Source: an uncultured Pelagibacteraceae bacterium
Lineage (GTDB): Bacteria > Pseudomonadota > Alphaproteobacteria > Pelagibacterales > Pelagibacteraceae
Assembly (NCBI GenBank): GCA_902543245.1
Contig: CACBXQ010000006.1
Location: 1 to 64,000, forward strand
DNA: 64,000 nt
Direction of reading: 5' to 3'
Shown here: in pieces, positions 37,220 through 47,592 of the stretch
How positions within the stretch are numbered: position 1 is the stretch's first letter
Layout of the letters: each line of letters starts with the position of its first letter
Position numbers and translations under genes: made by a program
The notes under the pieces: model-generated
Told to the model about the DNA's origin: nothing
The model's database searches: none
The model's input: the letters and a program-made list of their open reading frames with translations, nothing else

Positions 37220-38113
37220 TTAGTTTGCTGGTAACAAATTTTTTGATTTAGCAGAATTTAACATGTATTTTTGAACTTTTTCAAAAGCTTTATTTTCGAT
37301 TTGTCGTATTCTCTCTCTACTAATTTTATAAAGTTTACTTAATTCTTCTAATGTTTTTGGCTCATCATTTAATCTTCTTGAAAATAAAATTTCTCTTTCT
37401 CTATCATTTAGTATCTTTATAGACTCTTTAAGTAAATCTTTTCTTTGTTCCATTTCTTCATTTTGAGCAAACTTTAACTCGTGATCCATTTCTTTATCAA
37501 CCAACCAATCTTGCCATTCATCACCATCTTCCCCAATTTGTGCATTTAGGGATTTTTCTTTTCCTGATAATCTTCTGTTCATTGAGACAACTTCCTCTTC
37601 ACTCACATCTAGTTTTTTTGCAATTTCCGAAACATGTTCATTTTTAAGATCACCTTCAGTTTTAGGTGCAATCTGATTTTTTATTTTTTTTAAGTTAAAA
37701 AAGAGTTTTTTTTGCGCAGTTGTAGTTCCTATTTTTACTAAACTCCATGATCTTAATATATATTCTTGGATAGATGCTTTAATCCACCACATAGCATAAG
37801 TTGCCAGTCTAAAGCCTTTTTCAGGTTCAAATTTTTTAACTGCTTGCATTAACCCAACGTTACCTTCAGATATCATTTCATTTAAAGGCAAGCCATATCC
37901 TTTATATCCCATAGCTATTTTTGCAACTAACCTTAAATGGCTTGTTACTAATTTTTCTGCTGACTTAACGTTGCCAGTATTTTTCCAGTTTTTAGCTAAC
38001 AAATATTCTTCCTCTGCATCAAGCATTGGGAATTTTTTAATTTGAGCTAAATATTCAACAAGGCCACCTTCATTGGATAGTGCAGGAACATTATTATTAA
38101 TTGTTTTAGGCAT
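37220..38113 (-). CDS. rpoH: RNA polymerase sigma-32 factor RpoH
   Basis: Heat-shock sigma factor. Region 2 contains LPLNEMISEGNVGLMQAVKKFEP and FRLATYAMWWIKASIQEYIL; the RpoH box is QKKLFFNLKKIKNQ, which distinguishes it from RpoD; region 4.2 has the helix-turn-helix EELSKLYKISRERIRQIENKAFEKV. 297 residues is the usual length. It stands 41 bases downstream of the rluD start in the same direction and its synthesis may be under temperature control, but no mRNA structure is evident by eye. Confidence 0.95.
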   Translation of the reverse strand: MPKTINNNVPALSNEGGLVEYLAQIKKFPMLDAEEEYLLAKNWKNTGNVKSAEKLVTSHLRLVAKIAMGYKGYGLPLNEMISEGNVGLMQAVKKFEPEKGFRLATYAMWWIKASIQEYILRSWSLVKIGTTTAQKKLFFNLKKIKNQIAPKTEGDLKNEHVSEIAKKLDVSEEEVVSMNRRLSGKEKSLNAQIGEDGDEWQDWLVDKEMDHELKFAQNEEMEQRKDLLKESIKILNDREREILFSRRLNDEPKTLEELSKLYKISRERIRQIENKAFEKVQKYMLNSAKSKNLLPAN

Positions 38114-38154
38114 AGCAGTATTTATTTAATAAATAATTTTGTTTTTACAATCAT

Positions 38155-39135
38155 TTATTTACTAAGGTTTTTAAGTCTTTTTAAAATACTTTCAAGCTCT
38201 ATTGGTAAATTACATGAAAAAATCATCTTTTTATTTTTTACTGGATGCATAAAACCTAAAGTTTTTGCGTGTAAAAACTGTCTATTGAGATTAGTTATCA
38301 TTATCTCTAATTTAGGATCAATATTTTTTAATTTTTTATATTTTTTTTTATATTTTTTATCTCCAACAATATTATTTCCTTTATGACTCATGTGAACTCT
38401 AATTTGATGAGTTCTTCCAGTTTCTAATTTGCACTCTACAAGACTTAGGGTAGGAACATTTTCATTTTCAAAAATATGTAAAGTTTTGTAATTTGTAATA
38501 GCTTTTTTTCCTTTATTAATTCCAACTTCCATTAACTGTCTATTTTTTTTACTTCTAGTGATTAAAGTATTTATTTTTCCAGAGGAAGGCCTTAATTTTC
38601 CCCAGATTAATAATTGATATATTCTATCGATACTATGCTTATTAAATTGATTTGAAAGATCTTCGTGACTTAAATTATTTTTAGCAACCACTATCAAGCC
38701 TGATGTGTCTTTATCTATTCTATGCACAATGCCAGGTCTAAGCTCATCTCCGATATTTGATAGTTTATTCCCACAATAATTCATCAAGGCATTTACAATA
38801 GTATTATCATAATTACCAGCTCCTGGATGCATCGAAATATTTGATGGTTTGTTTAAAACCAATAAATCTTGATCCTCATATACTATATCAAGTTTAAAAT
38901 CATACGGTTTTAATGAAGCTTTTTTCGGATCAGGTATTTCTAGGATGATTTTATCATCTAGAAATATTTTTTTAGAAGGCGATTTAACAACCAAGTTATT
39001 AATTTTTAATTTCTCATTTAAAATTAAATTTTTAATTCTATTTCTGCTTAAATCATCTAATTTAATGCTGAGGTAATTATCTACTCTTGAATAATTATTA
39101 ATATCTTTCACATTTAATTTAATGAATTTTTTCAT
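38155..39135 (-). CDS. rluD: 23S rRNA pseudouridine synthase, RluD family
   Basis: Makes pseudouridines in 23S rRNA helix 69. An N-terminal S4 domain (SRVDNYLSIKLDDLSRNRIKNLI) is followed by the catalytic RluA-type domain, with the nucleophilic aspartate in RPGIVHRIDKDTSGLIVVAK, and LVECKLETGRTHQIRVHM. 326 residues fits RluD. It lies directly upstream of rpoH; the rluD-rpoH order is common in alphaproteobacteria. Confidence 0.92.
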   Translation of the reverse strand: MKKFIKLNVKDINNYSRVDNYLSIKLDDLSRNRIKNLILNEKLKINNLVVKSPSKKIFLDDKIILEIPDPKKASLKPYDFKLDIVYEDQDLLVLNKPSNISMHPGAGNYDNTIVNALMNYCGNKLSNIGDELRPGIVHRIDKDTSGLIVVAKNNLSHEDLSNQFNKHSIDRIYQLLIWGKLRPSSGKINTLITRSKKNRQLMEVGINKGKKAITNYKTLHIFENENVPTLSLVECKLETGRTHQIRVHMSHKGNNIVGDKKYKKKYKKLKNIDPKLEIMITNLNRQFLHAKTLGFMHPVKNKKMIFSCNLPIELESILKRLKNLSK

Positions 39136-39158
39136 AAAATATATTAATAGTATTATAT

Positions 39159-39235
39159 GCGTCTGTAGCTCAATTGGATAGAGCGCCTGACTTCGGATCA
39201 GGAGGTTGAGGGTTCAACTCCTTCCAGGCGCACCA
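39159..39235 (+). tRNA. tRNA-Arg (TCG)
   Basis: 77 bases with encoded CCA. Acceptor GCGTCTG pairs with CAGGCGC (one T.G pair); the anticodon stem CCTGA/TCAGG surrounds loop CTTCGGA, giving anticodon TCG for CGN arginine codons. The T stem and the GGTTCAACTCC loop are normal. It lies divergent from rluD, 2 bases from the end of the ABC permease gene. Confidence 0.96.
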
Positions 39236-39237
39236 TA

Positions 39238-40035
39238 CTATTCACCAACATTTATTAAAGATCCTTTTTTTCTTGCTTGATTAAATGAGTAATAAAATAA
39301 CAAAACTCCTAAGAAAAAATATATAAAATTTAGATAAAAAGCATTTAAAATATTTTTATAATCCACAGTACCCTCAACGAGTATATGTCTTGCTTCCTCA
39401 AATATGTGAACTAGTGGAAGACCCTTTGCAACTGTTTGAAGTATATCTGGCAATATCTCAATTGGATAATAAATACAACCAAGAGGAGCGAGCAAGAACA
39501 TTGTTGACCAAGCTATGTTTTCAAATGCTGGACCAAATCTAAGAAGACCTGATGACACAAATAACCCTAATGTCATTCCAAAGATATACAAGCTTAAAAA
39601 TAGAAAGAATAGTGGGATACCCAAGTTTAATATAGATATTCCAAATAAAGGAGTTGTTAAAATAATTGCAGGAACTAAACCTATCATTGTTCTCAAAAAA
39701 GCCGTTAATATTAAAGATGTTATTATTTCACTAATTTTCATTGGGGCAATGAATAAATTTGTAAAATTTCTACTATAAATTTCCTCTAAAAAAAGCATGT
39801 TAAAGCTAATACTTGACCTGAAAAGAAAGTCATAAAGTATTGCACAAGTTAGTATTACGCCTACAGTATTATTGTAATAGTCACTATACATAGAAAAAAA
39901 TTTTGAAATAAATCCCCATAGAGTAATTTGAATAGTTGGCCAATAGATCAAATCCATTACTCTTGGAAAAGAATTTCTAATTAAAAAAAAGTGCCTTAAA
40001 TAAAGGCCATACATTCTATTTAAACTATTTTTCAT
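39238..40035 (-). CDS. ABC-2 type transporter permease
   Basis: 265-residue inner-membrane protein with about six membrane helices, including TVGVILTCAILYDFLFRSSI, the conserved EEIYSRNFTNLFIAPM loop, and the helices from LILTAFLRTMIGLVPAII onward, ending near FYLNFIYFFLGVLLFYYSF. The WSTMFLLAPLGCIYYPIEILP segment is characteristic of the ABC-2 export permeases (NodJ/DrrB type). It overlaps the ATPase gene by 11 bases and forms an exporter with it. The substrate cannot be inferred. Confidence 0.87.
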   Translation of the reverse strand: MKNSLNRMYGLYLRHFFLIRNSFPRVMDLIYWPTIQITLWGFISKFFSMYSDYYNNTVGVILTCAILYDFLFRSSISFNMLFLEEIYSRNFTNLFIAPMKISEIITSLILTAFLRTMIGLVPAIILTTPLFGISILNLGIPLFFLFLSLYIFGMTLGLFVSSGLLRFGPAFENIAWSTMFLLAPLGCIYYPIEILPDILQTVAKGLPLVHIFEEARHILVEGTVDYKNILNAFYLNFIYFFLGVLLFYYSFNQARKKGSLINVGE

Positions 40036-40753
40036 TTCTTGATAATTTTAAAAAAACTTCCTCCAAGTTATCTTGACCATGTTTTTTAAGTAATTGATTT
40101 GGGGTACCTTCATCAATTATTTTTCCATTTTTCATCATTAAAACATTTGAACAAAGTCTTTTGACCTCATTCATGTTATGGGAGGCCAGTAATATTGAAA
40201 CTGTATTTTCTTTTATGTATTTTTCAAGAAAACTTCTAACAAAATCTCCAGTATCTGGGTCGAGTGAAGCAGTGGGTTCGTCTAATAATAAAATTGATGG
40301 AGTATTAATTAAAGATTTTGCTAAACTTACTCTATTTTTCTGACCTGAGGATAATTCTCCAGTTTTTTGATTTATAAAATTTTTTAGATTTAAAGTTTCT
40401 ACTAAATAATCTATTCTATCACTTAGTTTATTTACATTATATAATCGAGCATAAACAATTAAATTTTCTTTAACTGTTAATTTTTTTGGAAGCTCAATAT
40501 ATGGCGAAATAAAATTCATCTTATGCAGAAGTTCAATTCTATTTTTTTCGATATCTTTTCCTTTAATAAAAACTTGACCGGATGATGCTCTCAACAAACC
40601 GAGCATAATAGCTATCGTTGTAGTTTTTCCACATCCATTAGGCCCTAGCAATCCTACGATTTCATTATCTGATACTGAAAAATTTATTCCATTTACTGCA
40701 TTTTTATCAGAGTAGTTTTTATAAATATTTTTTACTTCTATCGGATTGATCAT
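40025..40753 (-). CDS. ABC transporter ATP-binding protein
   Basis: 242-residue ATPase of an ABC-2 type exporter. Walker A GPNGCGKTTT, ABC signature ELSSGQKNRV, Walker B SILLLDEPTASLDPDTG and the switch histidine in LLASHNMNEVKRL are all intact. It sits between tsaC (4-base overlap) and the permease (11-base overlap), so the three genes make one minus-strand operon. The pairing of this exporter with tsaC looks like shared transcription, with no functional link visible. Confidence 0.93.
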   Translation of the reverse strand: MINPIEVKNIYKNYSDKNAVNGINFSVSDNEIVGLLGPNGCGKTTTIAIMLGLLRASSGQVFIKGKDIEKNRIELLHKMNFISPYIELPKKLTVKENLIVYARLYNVNKLSDRIDYLVETLNLKNFINQKTGELSSGQKNRVSLAKSLINTPSILLLDEPTASLDPDTGDFVRSFLEKYIKENTVSILLASHNMNEVKRLCSNVLMMKNGKIIDEGTPNQLLKKHGQDNLEEVFLKLSRNEK

Positions 40754-41682
40754 TTTTTTGAAGCTCTTTTCAATCTGTCGTTTAAGGCTAGGCCAATACC
40801 TTTATTATTTATATTTTCAATTGCAATTGATTTGTAGCCTTTATTTTTAATTTTTCTAAGCGTGCTATAAAAATTTTTTGCTATTTCATTTTTTTTTCCT
40901 TTTTTGCTTAAATAAAAATAATTTTTATCAGAGTTTTTATATTTTTTTAATGTTATAAAAGCCTCATCCTTTTTAATTTTTTTTGCATTCATTCTTACTG
41001 GTATTCCTGGAGAATAATGCAATTTGGATTGGCCAGGCAATATATTTTTTTTAGAATACAATTTTATTTTTAAATTTTTTTTTAAAATTTTAGAAATTTT
41101 ATTTTTATCCAAACCACCAAGCCGTAATATTACAGGTTTATTTACTAAACTTATTATTGTAGACTCCAGTCCTATTTTGCAAATTCCACCATCTAATATC
41201 ATTGGTATTTTTTTTCCAAATTCTTCTTTAACATCTGATGCACTTACAGGGCTTAGATTTGAAAAAATATTGGCACTCGGAGCTGCTATTGGATAGCTTA
41301 ATTTATTCATTAATTTTTGTGTTATTTTATGTTTGGGAAATCTTACTGCTAATGTTTTGTTTTTGTTATTTACATGTTTAGAAATTTTTGAATTTTTCTT
41401 TATTTTTAACACAAAAGTTATGGGTCCTGGGCAAAACTTTTTATAAAGAAGATAAAAATTGTTATTTAAAATACAATCATTTTTTAAAAGATCTAAATTA
41501 CTATAGTGAACAATTAATGAGTTTGTTAGTGGTCTTTTTTTTAATTTATATATTTTTTTAACAGCTATGTCAGAATAAGCATTTCCAGCTAAACCATAAA
41601 CAGTTTCAGTTGGTATTGCCACACACATATTTTTATCAAGGTATTTACTTGCTTTTTTGATATTTGATTGATTCATTTTCAT
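40750..41682 (-). CDS. tsaC: L-threonylcarbamoyladenylate synthase (Sua5/TsaC family)
   Basis: Makes the activated intermediate for t6A37 of tRNAs reading ANN codons. The YrdC domain begins CVAIPTETVYGLAGNAY and contains KKRPLTNSLIVH, the CPGPITFVLK strand, LAVRFPKH and YPIAAPSANIFSNLSPVSA. The 310-residue length means it has the Sua5-type C-terminal domain after a LPGQSKLHYSPGIPV linker, not the short TsaC form. It is the first gene of a minus-strand operon with the ABC exporter. Confidence 0.92.
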   Translation of the reverse strand: MKMNQSNIKKASKYLDKNMCVAIPTETVYGLAGNAYSDIAVKKIYKLKKRPLTNSLIVHYSNLDLLKNDCILNNNFYLLYKKFCPGPITFVLKIKKNSKISKHVNNKNKTLAVRFPKHKITQKLMNKLSYPIAAPSANIFSNLSPVSASDVKEEFGKKIPMILDGGICKIGLESTIISLVNKPVILRLGGLDKNKISKILKKNLKIKLYSKKNILPGQSKLHYSPGIPVRMNAKKIKKDEAFITLKKYKNSDKNYFYLSKKGKKNEIAKNFYSTLRKIKNKGYKSIAIENINNKGIGLALNDRLKRASKK

Positions 41683-41702
41683 GTATTATCACTAACTAAT
41701 AT

Positions 41703-41936
41703 ATGAATGAAAAAAATTTACCAGACGATATTAATTCTAAAACATTAGATGAATTAACGCAGGAAGCCCAAAAATTAATTAATAAACTAGAAAAAGATGA
41801 AAATTTACAGAATTCAATTTCATCTTATCAAGAACTGGTTAAGCTTAATAAAATTATAGAAAAAAAGTTTTTTAGAGAATCACAAAATATTACCAAGGAT
41901 GTAAAAGATAAAATAAATAAAATTTTAAATAAATAG
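41703..41936 (+). CDS. xseB: Exodeoxyribonuclease VII small subunit
   Basis: A 77-residue helical protein; small subunit of the nuclease that degrades single-stranded DNA from both ends. The family pattern of a Leu-rich two-helix coiled hairpin (LDELTQEAQKLINKLEKDENLQNSISSYQELVKLNKIIEKKF) is clear, and the position in front of ispA and dxs is the conserved xseB-ispA-dxs order. It is separated from ispA by a single base. xseA is not in the window. Confidence 0.85.
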   Translation: MNEKNLPDDINSKTLDELTQEAQKLINKLEKDENLQNSISSYQELVKLNKIIEKKFFRESQNITKDVKDKINKILNK

Positions 41937-41937
41937 C

Positions 41938-42807
41938 ATGAGAGAATTAAAGCTAGTTGCCAAAGATACAAATATTTTTTTAAAAAAAATTTTAAAAAAA
42001 CAAAAAAATACAAAACTTCTAGAAGTAATTAAATATGGATTATTCCCTGGTGGGAAAAAAATAAGATCAAAAATATTAGTAGATGTAGGTTATATATTTA
42101 ATATTAATTATAAAAGTTTGATAAGAGTAGCAGCAGCGATTGAGTGTATACATGCATATTCTCTCATTCATGATGACCTTCCATGTATGGATAATGATAA
42201 ATTGAGAAGAGGAAAACCAACAGCACATATAATCTATGGAGAATCAACAGCGGTGTTGGCTGGAAATTCACTTTTAACATTAGCATTTGAAATTTTAAGT
42301 GATGACAAATTTAATATATCAAATAATGTAAAAAATGAGTTAATTAACTTAATATCAAAGTGCTCTGGTCATGAAGGTGTTGCTGGTGGTCAATATTTAG
42401 ATCTAAACTATGAGAAAAAAAATGTTTCAAAGAAAAAAATTATAGATATGCAAATAAAAAAAACGGGTATGCTTTTTAGTTTTTGCTGTGTTGCACCGGT
42501 TATTCTCGCAAAAAAGAATAACTTAGTTAAAAGGAGATTTCGATCTTTAGGCAATTTGATTGGTCTACTCTTTCAAATTTCAGATGATTTGATAGATTTA
42601 AAGGGAAAAACCCGAGATGCGGGAAAAGAAACAGGAAAAGATAAGAAAAAAGGAAAGGCTACACTTATAGGTTTACTAGGATATGAAAATGCTATTAAAT
42701 ATAAAATTCAATTAGTTAAAAAAATAAGCGAACAAATTAAACATTATGATAATCGTTCAAAAAAATTTAAGCAAACAATAAATTTAATAGCAAATAGGAT
42801 TAAATGA
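41938..42807 (+). CDS. ispA: Farnesyl (geranylgeranyl) diphosphate synthase IspA
   Basis: Short-chain trans-prenyltransferase of isoprenoid synthesis. The first Asp-rich motif is [22 protein letters not shown] (DDxxxxD) and the second is [14 protein letters not shown]. The [14 protein letters not shown] segment lies between them. 289 residues is typical. It could provide farnesyl diphosphate for quinones and the precursor of carotenoid/retinal used by proteorhodopsin, which is encoded in this window. The stop overlaps dxs by 4 bases. Confidence 0.95.
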   Translation: MRELKLVAKDTNIFLKKILKKQKNTKLLEVIKYGLFPGGKKIRSKILVDVGYIFNINYKSLIRVAAAIECIHAYSLIHDDLPCMDNDKLRRGKPTAHIIYGESTAVLAGNSLLTLAFEILSDDKFNISNNVKNELINLISKCSGHEGVAGGQYLDLNYEKKNVSKKKIIDMQIKKTGMLFSFCCVAPVILAKKNNLVKRRFRSLGNLIGLLFQISDDLIDLKGKTRDAGKETGKDKKKGKATLIGLLGYENAIKYKIQLVKKISEQIKHYDNRSKKFKQTINLIANRIK

Positions 42808-44720
42808 CAAAAGAAAAATATAAATATTTAGATGATATAAACTTTCCATCTGATTTAAGAAAAATTCCTGAAAGCGAATTAAAATTATTGGCCAAAGAGT
42901 TAAGAGAAGAGACTATAAGTGCTGTTTCAACAACAGGAGGACATCTTGGTGCAGGGTTAGGAGTTATTGAGCTTACAGTCGCTCTTCATCATGTTTTTGA
43001 TACACCAAATGATAAATTAATATGGGATGTAGGACATCAAGCATATCCACATAAAATTTTAACTGGAAGAAAAGACAAGATAAGAACTTTAAGACAAGGC
43101 AAAGGTTTATCAGGCTTTACAAAAAGATCTGAAAGTGAATATGATCCATTTGGTGCCGCTCATAGTTCTACGTCAATTTCTGCAGCTCTAGGAATAGCCA
43201 CAGCAAACAAACTATCAAATAAATCATGCAATGTGATAGCAGTTATCGGAGATGGAGCAATGAGCGCTGGAATGGCTTATGAAGCAATGAATAATGCTGG
43301 TGCATCTAAGACTAAATTAATTGTTATTCTTAATGATAATGATATGTCAATTGCAAAACCAGTTGGAGCGCTTAAGTCTTATCTAGCAAAGCTTTTATCA
43401 GGAAAAGTTTATTTTAGTTTAAAAGATACAATAAAGTTAATTTTATCATCATTTTCAAAAAGATTTAGTAAAAAAGCTTCAAAAGCTGAAGACTTTTTAC
43501 GTGCGGCTGTAACTGGTGGAACATTATTTAATTCTTTAGGATTTTCTTATTTGGGTCCTATTGATGGACACGATATTGACTTATTGGTCTCGACATTAAA
43601 AAATGCAAAAGAGAGCAAAAGTGATGGACCAATATTAATACATATTAAAACTCAAAAAGGTAAAGGATATTCATTTGCAGAAAAAGCAGATGATAAATAT
43701 CATGGAGTTACTAAATTTGATGTTAAAACGGGTGAACAGGCCAAGAGTAATAATAAAATTCCTTCATATACAAAAGTCTTTGCTAATACTCTTATTAAAC
43801 ATGCAGAAAAAGATAGTAAAATTGTTGGCATAACAGCTGCTATGCCTTCAGGCACAGGAATTGATTTATTTTCAGAAAAATTTCCAAAAAGAAGTTTTGA
43901 TGTTGGTATTGCTGAACAACATGCCATTACATTTGCTGGGGGATTAGCAACTGAAGGTTTTAAGCCTTATGCAGCCATATATTCAACTTTTTTACAAAGA
44001 GCATACGACCAGGTCGTTCATGACATAGCCATTCAGAGTCTACCAGTTAGATTTGCAATAGATAGGGCTGGTTTAGTAGGAGCAGATGGACCTACTCACG
44101 CAGGATCATTTGATATTACTTATCTATCTACACTACCTAATTTTATAGTAATGGCAGCTAGTGACGAGGCTGAACTGGTTAAAATGATTAATACTTCTGT
44201 TGATATAAATGATAGACCTTGTGCCTTCAGATATCCCCGAGGAAATGGTATGGGAGTTGAAATACCAAATATAGACTCAAAACTTGAAATAGGCAAAGGT
44301 AAGATAATAACAGAGGGTAATAAAGTTTGTATTTTAAATTTTGGAGCAAGACTTCAAGAATGTTTAACAGCAGCTAAAGAACTTGAAAACAAAGGAATTA
44401 AAATTTCAATAATTGATGCGAGATTTGCAAAACCTTTAGATCAAGATTTAATTTTAAGTTGTGCAAGAGATCATGAAATTATGCTTACTATTGAAGAAGG
44501 TTCAATAGGAGGTTTTGGTTCCCATGTTTCTCATTTATTATCTAGCAAAGGTATATTTGACAAAGGATTAAAATTCAGATCCTTGATATTACCTGATATA
44601 TTTATTGATCAAGATAAACCAGATTTAATGTACGACCAAGCAGGTTTAAATTCAAAGCAAATAACAGAAGAAATAGAATTGATTTTATTTAACAGATCAG
44701 GAATAAAAATTATTAAATAA
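42804..44720 (+). CDS. dxs: 1-deoxy-D-xylulose-5-phosphate synthase
   Basis: First enzyme of the MEP isoprenoid pathway, ThDP-dependent. [34 protein letters not shown], the ThDP motif [21 protein letters not shown] with [15 protein letters not shown], the Glu in [17 protein letters not shown], and [18 protein letters not shown] are intact. 638 residues is full length. Its operon xseB-ispA-dxs supplies the isoprenoids used by the polyprenyl synthase near 47 kb. Confidence 0.98.
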   Translation: MTKEKYKYLDDINFPSDLRKIPESELKLLAKELREETISAVSTTGGHLGAGLGVIELTVALHHVFDTPNDKLIWDVGHQAYPHKILTGRKDKIRTLRQGKGLSGFTKRSESEYDPFGAAHSSTSISAALGIATANKLSNKSCNVIAVIGDGAMSAGMAYEAMNNAGASKTKLIVILNDNDMSIAKPVGALKSYLAKLLSGKVYFSLKDTIKLILSSFSKRFSKKASKAEDFLRAAVTGGTLFNSLGFSYLGPIDGHDIDLLVSTLKNAKESKSDGPILIHIKTQKGKGYSFAEKADDKYHGVTKFDVKTGEQAKSNNKIPSYTKVFANTLIKHAEKDSKIVGITAAMPSGTGIDLFSEKFPKRSFDVGIAEQHAITFAGGLATEGFKPYAAIYSTFLQRAYDQVVHDIAIQSLPVRFAIDRAGLVGADGPTHAGSFDITYLSTLPNFIVMAASDEAELVKMINTSVDINDRPCAFRYPRGNGMGVEIPNIDSKLEIGKGKIITEGNKVCILNFGARLQECLTAAKELENKGIKISIIDARFAKPLDQDLILSCARDHEIMLTIEEGSIGGFGSHVSHLLSSKGIFDKGLKFRSLILPDIFIDQDKPDLMYDQAGLNSKQITEEIELILFNRSGIKIIK

Positions 44721-44733
44721 ATTTAAAATAATT

Positions 44734-45816
44734 TTATTTACATTGAGCCTTATGCATTAAGTAATGATCTAATAAAACACAATTCATCATTGCTTCTCCA
44801 ATAGGAACAGCTCTTATTCCTACACAAGGATCATGACGTCCTTTAACTGATATTGATGTATTTTTTCCAAATTTATCAATGGTTTTTCTCGAAGACAAAA
44901 TAGAAGAAGTCGGTTTGACAGCGAATGAGACTACTATTTCTTGTCCTGATGAAATTCCACCCAATATTCCACCTGCATTATTTGAATTAAAATTAGTTTT
45001 TTTTCCTTTGTTAAATATTTCATCAGAATTTTGTTCACCAGATAATTGAGCAGAATTCATTCCCGATCCTATATTTACACCTTTGACAGCATTTATACTC
45101 ATCATTGCAGCTGCTAAGTCCATATCTAATTTAGAGTATATTGGTGCGCCTAGACCAGGAGGAACACCCCTTGCTCTTACTTCAATAATTGCTCCGCAAG
45201 AAGAGCCAGATTTCCTCACACTCAGTAGATATTTTTCCCATAATTTTATTATTGATTTATCAGGACAAAATAATTGATTTTTTTTAATATAATTATCATT
45301 CCATTTGCTGACATCGCAACCTAAAATACCTAGTTGTGTTACAGCTCCTACCACCTTGAATTTTTTACCAAGTTTAGTTTCTAAAACTTTCTTAGCTATT
45401 GCTCCTGCCGCCACTCTTGAGGCAGTTTCTCTTGCAGACTGTCTACCTCCACCTCTATAATCTCTTATTCCGTACTTTTTAAAATAAGTGTAGTCTGCAT
45501 GACCAGGTCGAAACTTATTCTTAATAGTTTCATAGTCCCTTGATCTCATATCTTTATTGTAAATAACTAGAGAAATTGGTGTTCCGGTTGATCTACCTTC
45601 AAACACCCCTGACAAAATATTTACCTTATCATCCTCTTTTCTTTGAGTAGTAAATTTTGATTGACCAGGCTTTCTCTTATTTAGTTCAATTTGAATATCG
45701 CTTTCTTTGATAGAAATATTTGGAGGACAACCATCTACAACACAACCAATAGCCGGTCCATGCGATTCTCCCCATGTTGTAAAACGAAATAACTTTCCAA
45801 AAGTATTAAATGACAT
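44734..45816 (-). CDS. aroC: Chorismate synthase
   Basis: FMN-dependent last step of the shikimate pathway. Signatures: [24 protein letters not shown] start, [16 protein letters not shown], the [33 protein letters not shown] stretch across about residues 104-136 and the end [18 protein letters not shown]. 360 residues is full length. It is a single gene, convergent with dxs (13 bases) and divergent from pdxH. Confidence 0.98.
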   Translation of the reverse strand: MSFNTFGKLFRFTTWGESHGPAIGCVVDGCPPNISIKESDIQIELNKRKPGQSKFTTQRKEDDKVNILSGVFEGRSTGTPISLVIYNKDMRSRDYETIKNKFRPGHADYTYFKKYGIRDYRGGGRQSARETASRVAAGAIAKKVLETKLGKKFKVVGAVTQLGILGCDVSKWNDNYIKKNQLFCPDKSIIKLWEKYLLSVRKSGSSCGAIIEVRARGVPPGLGAPIYSKLDMDLAAAMMSINAVKGVNIGSGMNSAQLSGEQNSDEIFNKGKKTNFNSNNAGGILGGISSGQEIVVSFAVKPTSSILSSRKTIDKFGKNTSISVKGRHDPCVGIRAVPIGEAMMNCVLLDHYLMHKAQCK

Positions 45817-45849
45817 TATTAATATTATATAAATTATTTTGTTTAAATT

Positions 45850-46473
45850 ATGAATGAAAAAAACTCATTAGGTCTAGATTATTGCTTTAAAGATCTTGAT
45901 AATCCATTAGATCTATTCAAAGAATGGTATGCAGAGGCCAAAAAAACTGAAATAAATGATCCAAATGCTCTTTCAGTGGCAACTGTAGATGAAAATGGCG
46001 CTCCGTCAGTTCGTATGGTTTTACTTAAAGATTTTAGTGTTAAAGGATTTGTTTTTTATACAAATTTAAATAGTAAAAAAAGCGAAGATATAAAAAAAAA
46101 TCCACAAGTCTCAATTTGTTTTCATTGGAAAAGTATTTTAAGACAAATTAGAATAAACGGAAAAGTTTCAAATGTTTCTGATGCAGAAGCTGATAAGTAT
46201 TACAATAGTAGAGGATATGATAGTAGAATTGGTGCATGGGCATCAGATCAAAGTAAAATTTTAAAGGATAGGCAAGATTTATATAATTCAATTAAAGAAT
46301 ATGAAAAAAAATACCCAGATAAAAATAATGTCCCAAGACCTAGTCATTGGTCTGGATGGTGTTTAAATCCTGATTCTATTGAATTTTGGTTGGACGGCAA
46401 AAGTAGGATTCACGAAAGATTAAAATATATTAAAAATAATAATATTTGGGAAAAAGTTTTATTAAGTCCTTAA
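45850..46473 (+). CDS. pdxH: Pyridoxamine 5'-phosphate oxidase
   Basis: FMN enzyme that makes pyridoxal phosphate. Core segments are [57 protein letters not shown] and [19 protein letters not shown] followed by SRIHERLKY; the C-terminus ends WEKVLLSP. 207 residues is normal. It converges on the polyprenyl synthase gene with a 4-base overlap. Confidence 0.96.
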   Translation: MNEKNSLGLDYCFKDLDNPLDLFKEWYAEAKKTEINDPNALSVATVDENGAPSVRMVLLKDFSVKGFVFYTNLNSKKSEDIKKNPQVSICFHWKSILRQIRINGKVSNVSDAEADKYYNSRGYDSRIGAWASDQSKILKDRQDLYNSIKEYEKKYPDKNNVPRPSHWSGWCLNPDSIEFWLDGKSRIHERLKYIKNNNIWEKVLLSP

Positions 46474-47483
46474 AATGTTCTTTCTAAGCTAAATGAAGTT
46501 AGATTTTTAAGTATATTTTTTTCTTTAGATTCTTTAAAAATATTTAATGCATTTGATGCAAGATTTACAAAATAGTCTGCTTTTGAGTAACATTCTGAAA
46601 TAATATTATAATCTTTAATCAAGTAAAGAACTTTTTGTAAATCACTTATGTCTCTCGTTTGTTTTTCAAATATTTTTCTAAGTTCAATTTTTTCTGATTT
46701 GCTAGCTTTTTGATAAACTAGAATTATAGGCAAAGTAATTTTTCCTTCGTAAAAATCATTTCCTATTTCTTTTCCAAAAATTTTTAAATCTGAGTTATAG
46801 TCTAAAGTATCATCTGCAATCTGAAATGTTAAACCAAGATTTTTACCATAAACCTCTAAGGCTTGTTTAATTTTATTATCTTGGTTAGCTAATATCGCTC
46901 CAACTTTAGTAGATGCCGCAAATAAAGATGCTGTCTTTGCAGAAATTATCTTTAGGTAAGTATCCTCTAACATATCAATCTCACCCTTGTGTTGAAGCTG
47001 TAATACTTCCCCTTGAGAAATTTCTGCTGAAGTTGAAGATAGTAATTTAAGAATTTCTAAATTTCCATCTTCAACCATCATTTCAAAACATCTGCTAAGC
47101 AAATAATCACCAACAAGTATTGATGATTGATTACCCCAAATTTTATTAAGAGTTTTTTTTCCTCTTCTTATTTTTCCGTTATCAATTACATCATCATGTA
47201 ATAATGTTGCAGCATGAATTAATTCTACACAAGCTGCTAAATTTATATCCCTACCACCTTTTACATATCCAGATAATTTAGCAGACCCGAGGGTAAGTAA
47301 TGCTCTTAGTCTTTTACCACCAGTTTTTACGTGGTATTTTGTCATTTCATCGACTAATTCAACCCTGCTTGATAACCTATTTTTAATATTTTCTTCAACT
47401 AAAGCTAATTTATCATCTACAGAGTCTTTTAATTCAGAATACGAATTATTTACGTGCCTTTTTAGCTGAACAACTGTTCCCAT
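46470..47483 (-). CDS. ispB: Long-chain polyprenyl diphosphate synthase (IspB-like)
   Basis: Makes the all-trans isoprenoid side chain of ubiquinone. First Asp-rich motif ATLLHDDVIDNGKIRRGKKT, second FQIADDTLDYNSDL, and the GGKRLRALLTL segment upstream are clear. 337 residues fits octa/decaprenyl synthases; the product length is not determinable by eye. It is divergent from the S49 peptidase gene across 109 bases. Confidence 0.93.
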   Translation of the reverse strand: MGTVVQLKRHVNNSYSELKDSVDDKLALVEENIKNRLSSRVELVDEMTKYHVKTGGKRLRALLTLGSAKLSGYVKGGRDINLAACVELIHAATLLHDDVIDNGKIRRGKKTLNKIWGNQSSILVGDYLLSRCFEMMVEDGNLEILKLLSSTSAEISQGEVLQLQHKGEIDMLEDTYLKIISAKTASLFAASTKVGAILANQDNKIKQALEVYGKNLGLTFQIADDTLDYNSDLKIFGKEIGNDFYEGKITLPIILVYQKASKSEKIELRKIFEKQTRDISDLQKVLYLIKDYNIISECYSKADYFVNLASNALNIFKESKEKNILKNLTSFSLERTF

Positions 47484-47525
47484 TTGAATAAACTAGTATA
47501 ATTAGACTTTTATCATACTTATCAA

Positions 47526-47553
47526 TTGACGCACCTTAATCTACAACTATAAG
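47526..47553 (+). promoter_or_regulatory. Putative sigma-70 promoter of the S49 peptidase-glyQS-ppdK block
   Basis: TTGACG (47526-47531) and TATAAG (47548-47553) are separated by 16 bases, and the S49 peptidase ATG follows 39 bases after the -10 box. Match to the consensus is 5 of 6 at -35 and 5 of 6 at -10. It lies in the 109-base gap between divergent genes, one of the longest gaps in the window. Confidence 0.6.
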
Positions 47554-47592
47554 GAGATTTTATATTTTTATAAAAGATCTATAAGATTCATT